Of a stretch of DNA of 64,000 bases, positions 8,108 through 16,783 are shown in pieces; within the stretch, counting starts at the first letter, position 1; the number at the start of each line of letters is the position of its first letter. Source of the stretch: Microbacterium lacticum (lineage in GTDB: Bacteria; Actinomycetota; Actinomycetes; Actinomycetales; Microbacteriaceae). The position numbers and the translations under genes are program-made. The notes beneath the pieces are model-generated. The model was not told the DNA's origin and ran no database searches. It was given only the letters and a program-made list of their open reading frames with translations. The stretch is from the NCBI RefSeq assembly GCF_006716815.1, contig NZ_VFPS01000003.1, positions 186,001 through 250,000 of the forward strand, given 5' to 3'.

Positions 8108-9621
8108 CCGATCCTTCCCGCACTCCCGCGACCGACGCGGGCGCCCCCGCGGGCGCGCACACCGCCGCCGGCGCGCCCGGCACCGCCCACAACCCGTGGC
8201 CTGCCCTGTGGGCGCTCGTCATCGGGTTCTTCATGATCCTGGTCGACACGACCATCGTCTCGGTGGCGAACCCCGCCATCAAGGCGGCCCTCGACCCCGA
8301 CACCGCCAACCTCGACAACGTCGTGTGGGTCACCTCGGCGTATCTCCTCGCCTACGCCGTGCCGCTGCTGATCACCGGACGCCTGGGCGACCGTTTCGGC
8401 CCGAAGAAGATCTACCTCATCGGGCTCGCGATCTTCACCCTCGCCTCCCTCGGCTGCGGACTGTCGTCGACGCTCGAGATGCTCATCGTGTTCCGCGCGG
8501 TGCAGGGCTTCGGGGCATCCCTCATGACGCCGCAGACGATGGCCGTCATCACCCGCACCTTCCCGCCGAACCAGCGCGGCGCGGCGATGGGCCTCTGGGG
8601 CGCGACCTCGGGCGTCGCGATGCTCGTCGGCCCGCTCGCGGGCGGCCTGCTCGTCGACGGGCTCGGCTGGGAGTGGATCTTCTTCGTCAACCTGCCCGTC
8701 GGGATCATCGGCTTCGTGCTGGCCTGGATGCTCGTGCCGAACCTCGAGACGCACCGCCACCGCTTCGACATGGTCGGCGTGTTGCTGAGCGCAGTGGGAC
8801 TCTTCCTCGTCGTGTTCGGTCTGCAGGAGGGCGAGCACTACGACTGGGCGCCGTGGGTGTGGGCGATGATCGTGGGCGGCGTGCTCGTCATGGCGCTGTT
8901 CATCTGGCAGCAGTCGCGCACGAAGAGCGAACCGCTCGTGCCGCTCGCGCTCTTCCGCGACCGCAACTTCTCGGTCGCGAACATCGGCATCGCGACCGTC
9001 GGCTTCGCCGTGACCGCCATGTCGCTGCCGATGATGTTCTTCTACCAGCTCGCCCGCGGGCTCACCCCGACCGAGTCGGCGCTGCTGCTGATCCCGATGG
9101 CCGTGTTCGCCGGTGTGCTCGCCCCGATCGCCGGACGCGTGCTCGACCGCGTCGACCCGCGGCTGCTGCTCGTGCCCGGGCTGCTGCTGAGCGCGATCTC
9201 GATCTTCTGGTACTCCGCGCTGATGCACCCCGACACCCCGATCTGGATGTTCCTCCTGCCCTCGGCGCTCATGGGCATCGCGCAGGCCGGGATGTGGGGG
9301 CCGCTCGCGACCACCGCGACCCGCAACCTGCAGCCGCGCCAGGCCGGCGCCGGCTCGGGCATCTACAACACGACCCGCACGATCGGGTCGGTGCTCGGCT
9401 CGGCCGCCATCGCCGCGCTCATGCAGGGCCGGCTCGAGGCGAACCTGCCCGGTGCCGCCGAGGCCGGAGGCGACTTCGCCGCCGGTCAGCTGCCCGACAT
9501 GGTCGTCGGAGGATTCTCGGATGCCATGGCGCAGACCATGCTCCTCCCCGGCATCGTGCTCCTGGTCGGCGTCGTCGCGGTGCTGTTCATGCAGCGGCCC
9601 GCGCACCTCGGGGAGCGCTGA
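8104..9621 (+). CDS. DHA2-family (EmrB/QacA) multidrug MFS exporter
   Basis: A 505-residue membrane protein with about 14 hydrophobic helices, the DHA2 pattern. Motif A is GRLGDRFGPKKIYLIG after the second helix; motif D-like FFMILVDTTIVSVANPAI is in the first helix; the motif C region is around GVAMLVGPLAGGLLVD. Members export lipophilic drugs by proton antiport. The start overlaps the PadR stop (ATGA), indicating a regulator-pump operon. The N-terminal 30 residues are Ala/Gly/Pro-rich and cytoplasmic. Substrate not predictable. Confidence 0.92.
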   Translation: MTDPSRTPATDAGAPAGAHTAAGAPGTAHNPWPALWALVIGFFMILVDTTIVSVANPAIKAALDPDTANLDNVVWVTSAYLLAYAVPLLITGRLGDRFGPKKIYLIGLAIFTLASLGCGLSSTLEMLIVFRAVQGFGASLMTPQTMAVITRTFPPNQRGAAMGLWGATSGVAMLVGPLAGGLLVDGLGWEWIFFVNLPVGIIGFVLAWMLVPNLETHRHRFDMVGVLLSAVGLFLVVFGLQEGEHYDWAPWVWAMIVGGVLVMALFIWQQSRTKSEPLVPLALFRDRNFSVANIGIATVGFAVTAMSLPMMFFYQLARGLTPTESALLLIPMAVFAGVLAPIAGRVLDRVDPRLLLVPGLLLSAISIFWYSALMHPDTPIWMFLLPSALMGIAQAGMWGPLATTATRNLQPRQAGAGSGIYNTTRTIGSVLGSAAIAALMQGRLEANLPGAAEAGGDFAAGQLPDMVVGGFSDAMAQTMLLPGIVLLVGVVAVLFMQRPAHLGER

Positions 9622-9721
9622 GGGGCGCTGGCAGGGGCTCGCGCCGGCCGCGTCTCGCGGGTGCCGCCGGCGGCCGGCTGGTGTGGCCGCCGGCGGGCTC
9701 GCTGGATTCGCAAAATCGCCA

Positions 9722-9777
9722 CAGAATCGGATGCCTCGGCATCCATTCTCCGAATCTGTTGCTGATCTCCGATTCTG
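9722..9777. terminator. Nested inverted repeats between convergent genes
   Basis: Lies in the 175-base gap between the convergent DHA2 gene and purD. GGATGCC-TC-GGCATCC (9729-9744) forms a tight hairpin, enclosed by CAGAATCGGA (9722-9731) and its exact reverse complement TCCGATTCTG (9768-9777). It may serve as a bidirectional terminator or be a small interspersed repeat. Confidence 0.4.
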
Positions 9778-9796
9778 GTGAGGGCCGGCGCGGGGC

Positions 9797-11098
9797 TTAC
9801 TCGGCGGCGGTGCGGGCGACGACGGCGGCGATGTCGGTCCGGAAGTGCGCGCCGTCGAGGGTGATCTCGTCGAGCGCGGCGTACGCGCGCTCGCGCGCCT
9901 GCGCGAAGGTGTCGCCCGTCGCGATGACGTTGAGCACGCGGCCGCCGGTCGAGATGAGGTCGCCGCCGGGGGCATCCGGCCCCGCGGTCGCCGCGTGCGC
10001 GAGGTGCACGCCGGGGGTGGCGGCCGCGGCATCCAAGCCGCCGATCGTGCGGCCCGTCACGGGCGCCTCGGGGTAGCCCTCGCTCGCGAGCACGACCGTG
10101 ATCGCGGCGATGTCGGCGAAGGTCGGCTCGGGCTCGTCTTCGAGGGTGCCGGATGCCGCGGACATCAGGAGTCGCGACAGCGGGCTCGTCAGGCGGGCGA
10201 GCACGACCTGCGTCTCGGGATCGCCGAAGCGCGCGTTGAACTCGATGACCTTGATCTCGGTCGCCTCGCCCTCGCCGGTGAGGATGAGGCCGGCGTAGAG
10301 CAGTCCGATGAAGGGGGTGCCCTCGGCATCCAGCTGTCGGATGACGGGTTCGGCCACCTCTGCGGTGACGCGCTCGATGAACGCGCGTTCGCTGCCGAAT
10401 CGCTCGGCGAGCCACGGCAGCGGCGAGTATGCGCCCATGCCGCCGGTGTTGGGGCCGGCGTCGCCGTCGTAGGCGCGCTTGAAGTCCTGCGCCGGCGACA
10501 GCGCGCGGACGGTGTCGCCGTCGCTCACGAAGAAGAGCGAGACCTCGGGGCCGGAGAGGAACTCCTCGACGAGCACGGGGCCCGTGGGGAGGAACGCGTC
10601 GGCGTGGGCGAGCGCGGCGGTGCGGTCGTCGGTCACGATGACGCCCTTGCCCGCCGCGAGCCCGTCGGCCTTGACGACGTAGGGCGCGCCGTAGGCGTCG
10701 ATCGCCGCCTCGACCTCGGGGCGGGTGGCGGCGCGGGTCGCCCGCCCGGTGGGCACGCCCGCGGCATCCATGATGCGCTTCGCGAAGGCCTTCGATCCCT
10801 CGAGCGCCGCGGCGGCCTTGCCTGGGCCGAAGACCGGGATGCCGCGCTCGCGGAGCGCGTCAGCGACCCCCGCGACCAGCGGCGCCTCGGGGCCGATGAT
10901 GACGAGGTCGATCTGCTCGTCGTTCGCGTACTCGGTGACGGCCGCGGGAGAGTTCGCGTCGAGCGTCGACACGAGCGTCGCGTCGGCGGCGATGCCGGCA
11001 TTGCCCGGCGCCGCGAAGAGCTCGTGGCCGCCCTCGGCCTTCAGAGCGAGGAGCAGGGCGTGCTCGCGGGCACCGGAACCGAGGACGAGAATGCGCAC
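9797..11098 (-). CDS. purD: Phosphoribosylamine-glycine ligase PurD
   Basis: GAR synthetase, second step of purine synthesis. It starts MRILVLGSGAREHALLLAL, the family-defining N-terminus. The ATP-grasp core follows, with YVVKADGLAAGKGVIV, VLVEEFLSGPEVSLF, the PNTGGMGAYSP motif and VIEFNARFGDPETQ for metal and phosphate binding. 433 residues, close to the usual ~425. It is transcribed away from the SCP2-like gene across a 330-base intergenic region that contains an 18-bp inverted repeat. Other purine genes (purC, purM, purF) are nearby but in separate transcription units. Confidence 0.97.
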   Translation of the reverse strand: MRILVLGSGAREHALLLALKAEGGHELFAAPGNAGIAADATLVSTLDANSPAAVTEYANDEQIDLVIIGPEAPLVAGVADALRERGIPVFGPGKAAAALEGSKAFAKRIMDAAGVPTGRATRAATRPEVEAAIDAYGAPYVVKADGLAAGKGVIVTDDRTAALAHADAFLPTGPVLVEEFLSGPEVSLFFVSDGDTVRALSPAQDFKRAYDGDAGPNTGGMGAYSPLPWLAERFGSERAFIERVTAEVAEPVIRQLDAEGTPFIGLLYAGLILTGEGEATEIKVIEFNARFGDPETQVVLARLTSPLSRLLMSAASGTLEDEPEPTFADIAAITVVLASEGYPEAPVTGRTIGGLDAAAATPGVHLAHAATAGPDAPGGDLISTGGRVLNVIATGDTFAQARERAYAALDEITLDGAHFRTDIAAVVARTAAE

Positions 11099-11197
11099 GC
11101 CGCCAGCCTACCGAGCGGCCGGGGGCGGGCGTCGGGGTGTTCGGGCGTCGGGCGGCTCGGTTGCCGGGGTCGGGCGGTGGGGGCATCGCCCCGATCT

Positions 11198-11295
11198 GTA
11201 CCGTTTGCAGGATCGATCGACGAGTCGGCGGGGCGGACCTGCGGAATTCCGCGGATCGAGGCGCGTGGGAGGGACAGCGATCCTGCAAACGGTAC
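11198..11295. repeat. 18-bp inverted repeat between purD and the SCP2-like gene
   Basis: GTACCGTTTGCAGGATCG (11198-11215) recurs as its exact reverse complement at 11278-11295, with a 62-base spacer. It lies about 100 bases upstream of purD and 136 bases upstream of the SCP2-like start. It could be a paired operator or a mobile palindromic repeat; no protein is assigned. Confidence 0.7.
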
Positions 11296-11430
11296 GCGCG
11301 GGGCGGGGGAAGGCGGTTCGCCATTCAGTCTGCGCGCGGGTGAGGGGGACGCGACGTCGCGGAATGACGGGGCGCGGCGGGCGCGCGCGGTGCGGGGAGA
11401 CTGGATTGCGGACGCACTACCGTGGATGCC

Positions 11431-11820
11431 ATGGCGCGGAAGATCTCCACCGAGGACGGGCGCGCGGCGCTCGCCGCGGTGGCGGCGGCGCGCGAAGCCG
11501 CGGGCGGCAGCGGTGACGGCGGGCTGGCCCTGCCCCGCGCCCAGACGGCGACGGCGGTGCGGTATCTCCTGCAGCTGCTCGCCGAGAAGGCCCCGGGCAA
11601 CACGGTCGAGGTGCGTGTGCCGCCGTTCGGCGCCGTGCAGGTGATCGAGGGGCCCCGCCACACCCGCGGCACCCCGCCGAACGTGGTCGAGACCGATGCG
11701 GCCACCTGGATCGACCTCGCCACGGGCGCCGAGGCCTGGCCGGATGCCGTCGCCGCGGGCCGCATCGCGGCATCGGGCACCCGCGCCGACCTCGCCGCCC
11801 TGCTGCCGCTCCGTCCCTAG
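11431..11820 (+). CDS. SCP2-like sterol-carrier-family protein
   Basis: A 129-residue protein of the actinobacterial sterol-carrier-family type often found beside purine genes. It has an N-terminal helical region, then [21 protein letters not shown], ending [25 protein letters not shown], the conserved SCP2-like core. Function in bacteria is unproven; SCP2 folds bind hydrophobic ligands. ATG at 11431 is preferred to GTG at 11422. Its TAG stop lies in the CTAG target of the adjacent IS481 element, so the native C-terminus may have been altered by that insertion. Confidence 0.65.
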   Translation: MARKISTEDGRAALAAVAAAREAAGGSGDGGLALPRAQTATAVRYLLQLLAEKAPGNTVEVRVPPFGAVQVIEGPRHTRGTPPNVVETDAATWIDLATGAEAWPDAVAAGRIAASGTRADLAALLPLRP

Positions 11821-11821
11821 G

Positions 11822-12793
11822 TGTACTGACCCGGATCGTTGTTGACGTAGGAGAGACCTCCGTAGTCGAGTTGGAGCTGTCTAGGTTCCCTCGAGTCCAC
11901 GGAGGTCTCTCGTGTCCCACGCTAACGCCCGGCTGACTCCGGCCGGCAGGTTGATCATGGTCCAGCGCATCGGGTCGGGGCGTGCGGTCGCGCACGTCGC
12001 GGCGGAGATGGGGATCTCCCGCACGACCGCGTGGCGGTGGTGGCGTCGGTTCCGGGAGCACGGCACAGCGGGGTTGGTGGATCGTTCCAGCGTCGCCCAC
12101 GGGCATCCGCGGCGGACGGGGGCGTGCGTGGAGGCGCGGGTGCGGATCATGCGTCACCTCACGCGCCGCGGCCCGGTGTTCATCGCAGACAAGCTCGGCT
12201 TGCAGGCCTCGACGGTCGGTCGGGTGCTGCGCAGACACGGGGTGTCGCTGCTGAGGGGGCTGGACCCGGTCACCGGGACCGTGATCCGCGCGTCTCGACG
12301 GTCGGCGAAGCGTTACGAGCACGACCATCCCGGATCGCTGATCCATGTCGATGTGAAGAAGCTCGGCCGGATCCCCGATGGCGGTGGGTGGCGCCTCCAC
12401 GGCCGCGGGCAGTGCCCTGCGAAGGCGTCACCGCGGCCGGGGTCCTCGAACGCGTGATCACGTTCTACGCGCGCCTGGGCGTGAGGGTCGAACGGGTCAT
12501 CAGCGACAACGCGTTCGCCTACCGCCACTCCGCCGCGTTCAAAGCCGTGATCGACACGCACGCCATCAAGCAGCGCTTCATCAAGCCGCACTGCCCCTGG
12601 ACCAACGGGAAAGTGGAACGCCTGAACCGCACTCTCGCCACCGAGTGGGCCTATGCCCGCCCCTGGACCTCCAACGACGACCGCAGAGCAGGCTTGACGA
12701 CCTGGCTCGACCACTACAACCTAGACAGAGCCCACCTCGGCATCGGCGGCAAGACCCCCATCGACCGAATCAACAACGGTCGAGGCCAGTACA
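11822..12793 (+). mobile_element. Degenerate IS481-family insertion sequence
   Basis: Bounded by related terminal inverted repeats: TGTACTG at the left end and CAGTACA at the right, with a second matching block CGTTGTTG/CAACAACG further in. Flanks are CCTAGG on the left and CCTCGG on the right, consistent with an NCTAGN target duplication carrying one later substitution. At 972 bp it is about 100 bp shorter than the intact relative at 20182-21255, owing to an internal deletion in the transposase gene. Confidence 0.85.
11912..12793 (+). pseudogene. IS481-family transposase, internally deleted and frameshifted
   Basis: The N-terminal HTH half is intact from GTG at 11912 (MSHANARLTPAGRLIMVQRI) through VDVKKLGRIPDGGGWR near 12390. 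The frame then changes: the C-terminal half (VERVISDNAFAYRH, WTNGKVERLNRTLATEW, IGGKTPIDRIN) is read one frame over. Compared with the intact transposase at 20286, about 35 residues around the first catalytic Asp of the DDE triad are missing. The remaining stop would have come from the right-hand CTAG, which is now CTCG, so the reading runs on. Non-functional. Confidence 0.9.
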
Positions 12794-12977
12794 CCTCGGC
12801 CCCGCGAACACGCCGATCACCGCGCAGCCGCAGCGCGCGGGCCTGGTGCCGAACGCCACGAACGGCGTGCCGCCGATCGTGCCGCCGCTGCTGGCGTCGG
12901 CCGCGGCCCTCAGTATCGTGATCGTGTCGGTGCTGAGCATGATGCGCGTGCTGCCGTGGCAGCGCCGGCTGGGCTGA
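12794..12977 (+). pseudogene. 3' stub of an unidentified membrane-protein gene
   Basis: Immediately right of the degenerate IS, one frame with strongly GC-rich third positions encodes GPANTPITAQPQRAGLVPN and then a Pro-flanked hydrophobic helix (about LLASAAALSIVIVSVLSMM) ending in a short basic tail, WQRRLG. This looks like the C-terminal anchor of a larger protein whose 5' part was lost with the IS event. Identity unknown. Confidence 0.45.
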
Positions 12978-13029
12978 TCGCGCGAGACGGGCGGCCGCCG
13001 AGGTGACCGGCCGGTGGGACAATGGAGGG

Positions 13030-13371
13030 ATGACCGAGCGCGCTCAGCACCAGATCGAGACCGCGCACGTGCGCCGGAGCCCCCGGTACGCGATCTTCTT
13101 CGTGCTCGGCGCGATCCTCGGCATCCTCGCCGCGCTCATCCTCACATTCGCCTTCGACGGCACCGAGGAGAAGAGCGCGTCGACACAGGTCATCTACTCG
13201 ACCTCGCAGGTCTTCGGATTCCTGTGCCTCGTGTGCATCCCGATCGGCATGGCCGTGCTCGGCGCGGTCGCGCTCATCCTCGACCGCCGGCTGTCGCGCC
13301 GCCAGCACGAGGTGCGCCTCGACCACGAGCGCGTCGAGGTCGACTACCCCGACGACGACACGACGGTCTGA
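13030..13371 (+). CDS. Small two-helix membrane protein
   Basis: A 113-residue protein with two predicted helices (about residues 20-42, YAIFFVLGAILGILAALILT, and 60-84, VFGFLCLVCIPIGMAVLGAV), separated by a short polar loop, and an acidic/basic cytoplasmic tail ending DYPDDDTTV. ATG at 13030 follows GGAGGG. Proteins like this are conserved near purine genes in Microbacteriaceae but lack an assigned function. It could be a potassium-transporter-like or stress-related small membrane protein; no motif decides. Confidence 0.75.
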   Translation: MTERAQHQIETAHVRRSPRYAIFFVLGAILGILAALILTFAFDGTEEKSASTQVIYSTSQVFGFLCLVCIPIGMAVLGAVALILDRRLSRRQHEVRLDHERVEVDYPDDDTTV

Positions 13372-13419
13372 CGCCGGAAGACCGGGCACCGAAACACCCG
13401 GGCGCCGAAAGACCGCCCG

Positions 13420-14034
13420 TCAGGCGATGTCGGCGATGACCGGCGCGATCGCCGCGTCGAAGGCCACCACGTCGCTGCGCAGCGAATCGGTGACGGCGAC
13501 GGTGAGGGCGCCGATCCACCACACGCCGCGCTGCGTCAGCGGCAGCACCTGCACGTTCAGCTCGAACGAGTGCGCCCGGCGGCCCGCGTGCCGCTCGTGC
13601 TGGGCGATCGTGCTCGCGTACGCGCGGTAGGCCGACCCGCCCGACCGGGCGTCGGCGTGCGCGCGGGCGTGATAGCGCTCCGACGCCGCGCGGGCGTAGG
13701 CCACGGCATCCTCGCCGTACGGCGTAATCGCGGCGATCAGCGGGTCGAAGCCCTCGGTGGGCAGTGCCACCAGCATCTCGAAGCCGGGCACCAGCTCGAG
13801 CGGCACCGGCGACGTGTGCGCCTGCGGCTCGACCGTCATCTCCCAGTACGTGCGCCAGAGGCGATCGAGCGTCGCGGTGTCGTCGTACTCGCTGGATGCC
13901 GCGGGCGGCATATTCCGCAGATGCGGCAGCTCCTCGGGCGAGCGGATCCCGAGCACCTGCCGCAGGTACAGCGCGACGAGCACCGGCATGCCGGCGTCTT
14001 CGCGCACGACCCATTCCGGTGTCTCCGCTGCCAT
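13420..14034 (-). CDS. Conserved hypothetical protein
   Basis: A 204-residue soluble protein starting MAAETPEWVVREDAGMPVLV. It has no signal peptide or membrane helices and no motif I can name. Codon use matches the backbone. It is divergent from purM (115-base gap) and convergent with the small membrane protein gene. The middle holds an acidic-aromatic segment (TYWEMTVEPQAHTS) and the C-terminus a regular alternating-hydrophobic stretch (ELNVQVLPLTQRGVWWIGAL) suggestive of a beta sheet. Function unknown. Confidence 0.7.
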   Translation of the reverse strand: MAAETPEWVVREDAGMPVLVALYLRQVLGIRSPEELPHLRNMPPAASSEYDDTATLDRLWRTYWEMTVEPQAHTSPVPLELVPGFEMLVALPTEGFDPLIAAITPYGEDAVAYARAASERYHARAHADARSGGSAYRAYASTIAQHERHAGRRAHSFELNVQVLPLTQRGVWWIGALTVAVTDSLRSDVVAFDAAIAPVIADIA

Positions 14035-14148
14035 GCCGCCATCCTAGGCACCGCGCTCCTCGCGCCGCCCCTGCTCGCCCGCGCCGGCGCCCCGTCCCCC
14101 CACCCGGAGACGGCCGGCGGCACCCGCGCGGGCCGGTAGGCTGTTCGC

Positions 14149-15270
14149 GTGGCCCCGTCCCCACAGAACCCCTACACCGCAGCCGGCGTCGATACGGCGG
14201 CGGGCGACCTCGCCGTCGAACTGATGAAGTCGGCTGTGCGCCGCACGCACGGCCCCGAGGTCATCGGTGGCGTCGGTGGCTTCGCAGGCCTCTTCGACGC
14301 CTCCGCGCTGCGCGCCTACACGAAGCCTCTGCTCGCCACCTCGACCGACGGCGTCGGCACGAAGGTCGCGATCGCGCAGACGATCGACAAGCACGACACG
14401 ATCGGGCAAGACCTCGTCGGCATGGTCGTCGATGACATCGTCGTCGTGGGCGCGAAGCCCTTCTTCATGACCGACTACATCGCCTGCGGCAAGGTCTTCC
14501 CCGAGCGCATCGCCGACATTGTGCGCGGCATCGCGACCGGCTGCGAGCTCACCGGCACCGCCCTCCTCGGCGGCGAGACGGCCGAGCACCCGGGCCTCCT
14601 CGGCATCAACGACTACGACGTCGCGGGCGCCGCGACCGGGGTGGTCGAGGCGGATCACGTGCTCGGCGCCGAGCGCGTCGAATCGGGCGATGTCGTGCTG
14701 GCCCTGGCATCCAGCGGTCCGCACTCCAACGGCTACTCGCTCATCCGGCACATCGTGAGCGGAAACGGCATCACCTACGGGGCGGATGCCGCGGACTTCG
14801 GCCGCACGTGGGGCGAGGAGCTCCTCGAGCCCACGCGCCTGTACACGCTGCCCCTGCTGCGTCTGCTCTCGCAGGTGCCCGGCGCCGTGCACGCGCTCAG
14901 CCACGTCACCGGCGGGGGCATCGCGGCGAACCTCGCGCGCGTGCTCCCGGTCGGCACCTGGGTCGACGTCGACCGGTCGACCTGGTCGCCGCCGCCCGTC
15001 TTCCGCGTGCTCGCCGACCTCGGCTCGCTCGAGCTCGCGCAGACCGAAGGCACCTGGAACCTCGGGGTCGGCTTCGTCGCGGTGGTCTCGGCAGATCAGG
15101 CAGATGCCGCCGCGGCGGCCCTGAACGCCGACGGCATCGCCACCTGGCAGGTCGGGGTCGTCCGCACCGGGCCGGTGCCGCAGGACTCCCACGGAGATTT
15201 CGAGCAGGGCGCGAAGGGCGTCGACGGGGGCGCCGTGCGCCTCGTCGGGGCTTACGCAGAAACGGACTGA
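14149..15270 (+). CDS. purM: AIR synthetase PurM
   Basis: Phosphoribosylformylglycinamidine cyclo-ligase, which closes the imidazole ring from FGAM with ATP. Signature segments: TSTDGVGTKVAIAQ (ATP/Mg loop), GQDLVGMVVDDIVVVGAKP, LLGGETAEHPG and VTGGGIAANLARVLP. 373 residues, slightly longer than E. coli PurM (345) because of N- and C-terminal extensions. GTG start at 14149. purF follows 10 bases after the stop, so the two form an operon. Confidence 0.97.
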   Translation: MAPSPQNPYTAAGVDTAAGDLAVELMKSAVRRTHGPEVIGGVGGFAGLFDASALRAYTKPLLATSTDGVGTKVAIAQTIDKHDTIGQDLVGMVVDDIVVVGAKPFFMTDYIACGKVFPERIADIVRGIATGCELTGTALLGGETAEHPGLLGINDYDVAGAATGVVEADHVLGAERVESGDVVLALASSGPHSNGYSLIRHIVSGNGITYGADAADFGRTWGEELLEPTRLYTLPLLRLLSQVPGAVHALSHVTGGGIAANLARVLPVGTWVDVDRSTWSPPPVFRVLADLGSLELAQTEGTWNLGVGFVAVVSADQADAAAAALNADGIATWQVGVVRTGPVPQDSHGDFEQGAKGVDGGAVRLVGAYAETD

Positions 15271-15280
15271 GCAACAACAC

Positions 15281-16744
15281 ATGTGCGGAATCGTCGGCGT
15301 CGCCTCACAGGGGAACGTCAACCAGGAGATCTACGACGCCCTCCTTCTGCTGCAGCACCGCGGGCAGGACTCGACCGGCATCGCCACGGCGGAGCCGAAC
15401 GGCGTGTTCCACCTGTTCAAGGCGAAGGGGCAGGTGCGCGAGGCGTTCCGCACCCGCGACATGCGGGCGCTCCTCGGCAGCATCGGCCTCGGCCACGTAC
15501 GCTACGCCACGAAGGGCACCGCGTCGAGCGAAGAAGAGGCGCAGCCCTTCTACGTGAACGCGCCGTACGGCATCGTGCTCGTGCACAACGGCAACCTCAC
15601 GAACACGCGCGAGCTCACCGACGAGCTCTTCCGCAAGGATCGCCGCCACCTCAACACCTCGAGCGACACCGAGCTGCTCGTCAACGTGCTCGCCAACGAG
15701 CTGCAGGCATCCATCTCGGGTCTCGATCTCGACCCGCCGCAGATCTTCCAGGCCGTCTCACGCGTGCACGAGCGGGTCGAGGGGTCGTACGCGTCGATCG
15801 CCCTGATCGCCGGCTACGGACTGCTCGCCTTCCGCGACCCGTTCGGCATCCGCCCGCTGATCCTCGGCACGCGCCGCCACGACGACGGCCACGATGAGTG
15901 GATCGTCGCCTCCGAGTCGCTCGTGCTCGAGAACGCCGGCTTCGAGGTCGTCCGCGACGTCGAGCCCGGCGAGGCGGTGTTCATCGACCTCGACGGCGCC
16001 CTGCACACGCAGCAGTGCGCCGCGAACCTGAAGCTCGTGCCGTGCTCGTTCGAGTACGTCTACCTCGCCCGACCCGACTCGGTGATGAACGGCATCTCGG
16101 TCTACGAGGCGCGGCTCCGGATGGGCGACCGGCTCGCCGACACGATCGCGAAGTACACGCCCGCGGGTGCGATCGACGTGGTCATGCCGATCCCCGACTC
16201 GTCGCGGCCCGCCGCGATGCAGGTGGCCCGCAAGCTCGGTATCGAGTACCGCGAGGGCTTCTACAAGAACCGCTACGTCGGCCGCACGTTCATCATGCCG
16301 GGCCAGGCGGTGCGCAAGAAGAGTGTGCGCCAGAAGCTCAACGCCATGTCGAGCGAGTTCAAGGGCAAGAACGTGCTGCTCATCGACGACTCCATCGTGC
16401 GTGGCACGACGTCGAAGGAGATCATCCAGATGGCGCGGGATGCCGGTGCCGAGAGTGTCACCTTCGCGTCGGCCGCGCCCCCCGTGCGCTACCCGCACGT
16501 GTACGGCATCAACATGCCCTCGCGCCACGAGCTCGTCGCTTACGGCCGCACGATTCCCGAGATCGCCGCCGAGCTCGGCGCCGACTACTTGGTCTACCAG
16601 GAGATCGGCGACCTGAAGGCGGCGATCCTCGAGGGCGCGACGGGCGTCGACGACCTCGATCTGAGCTGCTTCGACGGTCGCTACGTCACCGGCACCGTGA
16701 CCGAGGAGTACCTCGCCTGGGTCGAGGGTTCGCAGGAGAGCTGA
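15281..16744 (+). CDS. purF: Amidophosphoribosyltransferase PurF
   Basis: First committed enzyme of purine synthesis, converting PRPP and glutamine to phosphoribosylamine. It begins MCGIVGVAS, so Cys2 becomes the N-terminal nucleophile after Met removal, and no propeptide is seen. The glutaminase domain spans about 1-235 (LLLQHRGQDSTGIAT; VHNGNLTN). The PRTase domain follows, with the PRPP loop VLLIDDSIVRGTTSKEI at about 370. 487 residues. No cysteines consistent with an Fe-S cluster pattern at the C-terminus were noticed. Confidence 0.97.
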   Translation: MCGIVGVASQGNVNQEIYDALLLLQHRGQDSTGIATAEPNGVFHLFKAKGQVREAFRTRDMRALLGSIGLGHVRYATKGTASSEEEAQPFYVNAPYGIVLVHNGNLTNTRELTDELFRKDRRHLNTSSDTELLVNVLANELQASISGLDLDPPQIFQAVSRVHERVEGSYASIALIAGYGLLAFRDPFGIRPLILGTRRHDDGHDEWIVASESLVLENAGFEVVRDVEPGEAVFIDLDGALHTQQCAANLKLVPCSFEYVYLARPDSVMNGISVYEARLRMGDRLADTIAKYTPAGAIDVVMPIPDSSRPAAMQVARKLGIEYREGFYKNRYVGRTFIMPGQAVRKKSVRQKLNAMSSEFKGKNVLLIDDSIVRGTTSKEIIQMARDAGAESVTFASAAPPVRYPHVYGINMPSRHELVAYGRTIPEIAAELGADYLVYQEIGDLKAAILEGATGVDDLDLSCFDGRYVTGTVTEEYLAWVEGSQES

Positions 16745-16783
16745 CCGCCCGACCCCCGCTCCGGCGGCGATAGGCTGGATCGA

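Noticed and set aside
7737..10076. A 779-residue plus-strand frame over PadR, DHA2 and purD
   Set aside because: Arg/Pro-rich shadow in another frame of genuine genes, crossing a convergent gene boundary.
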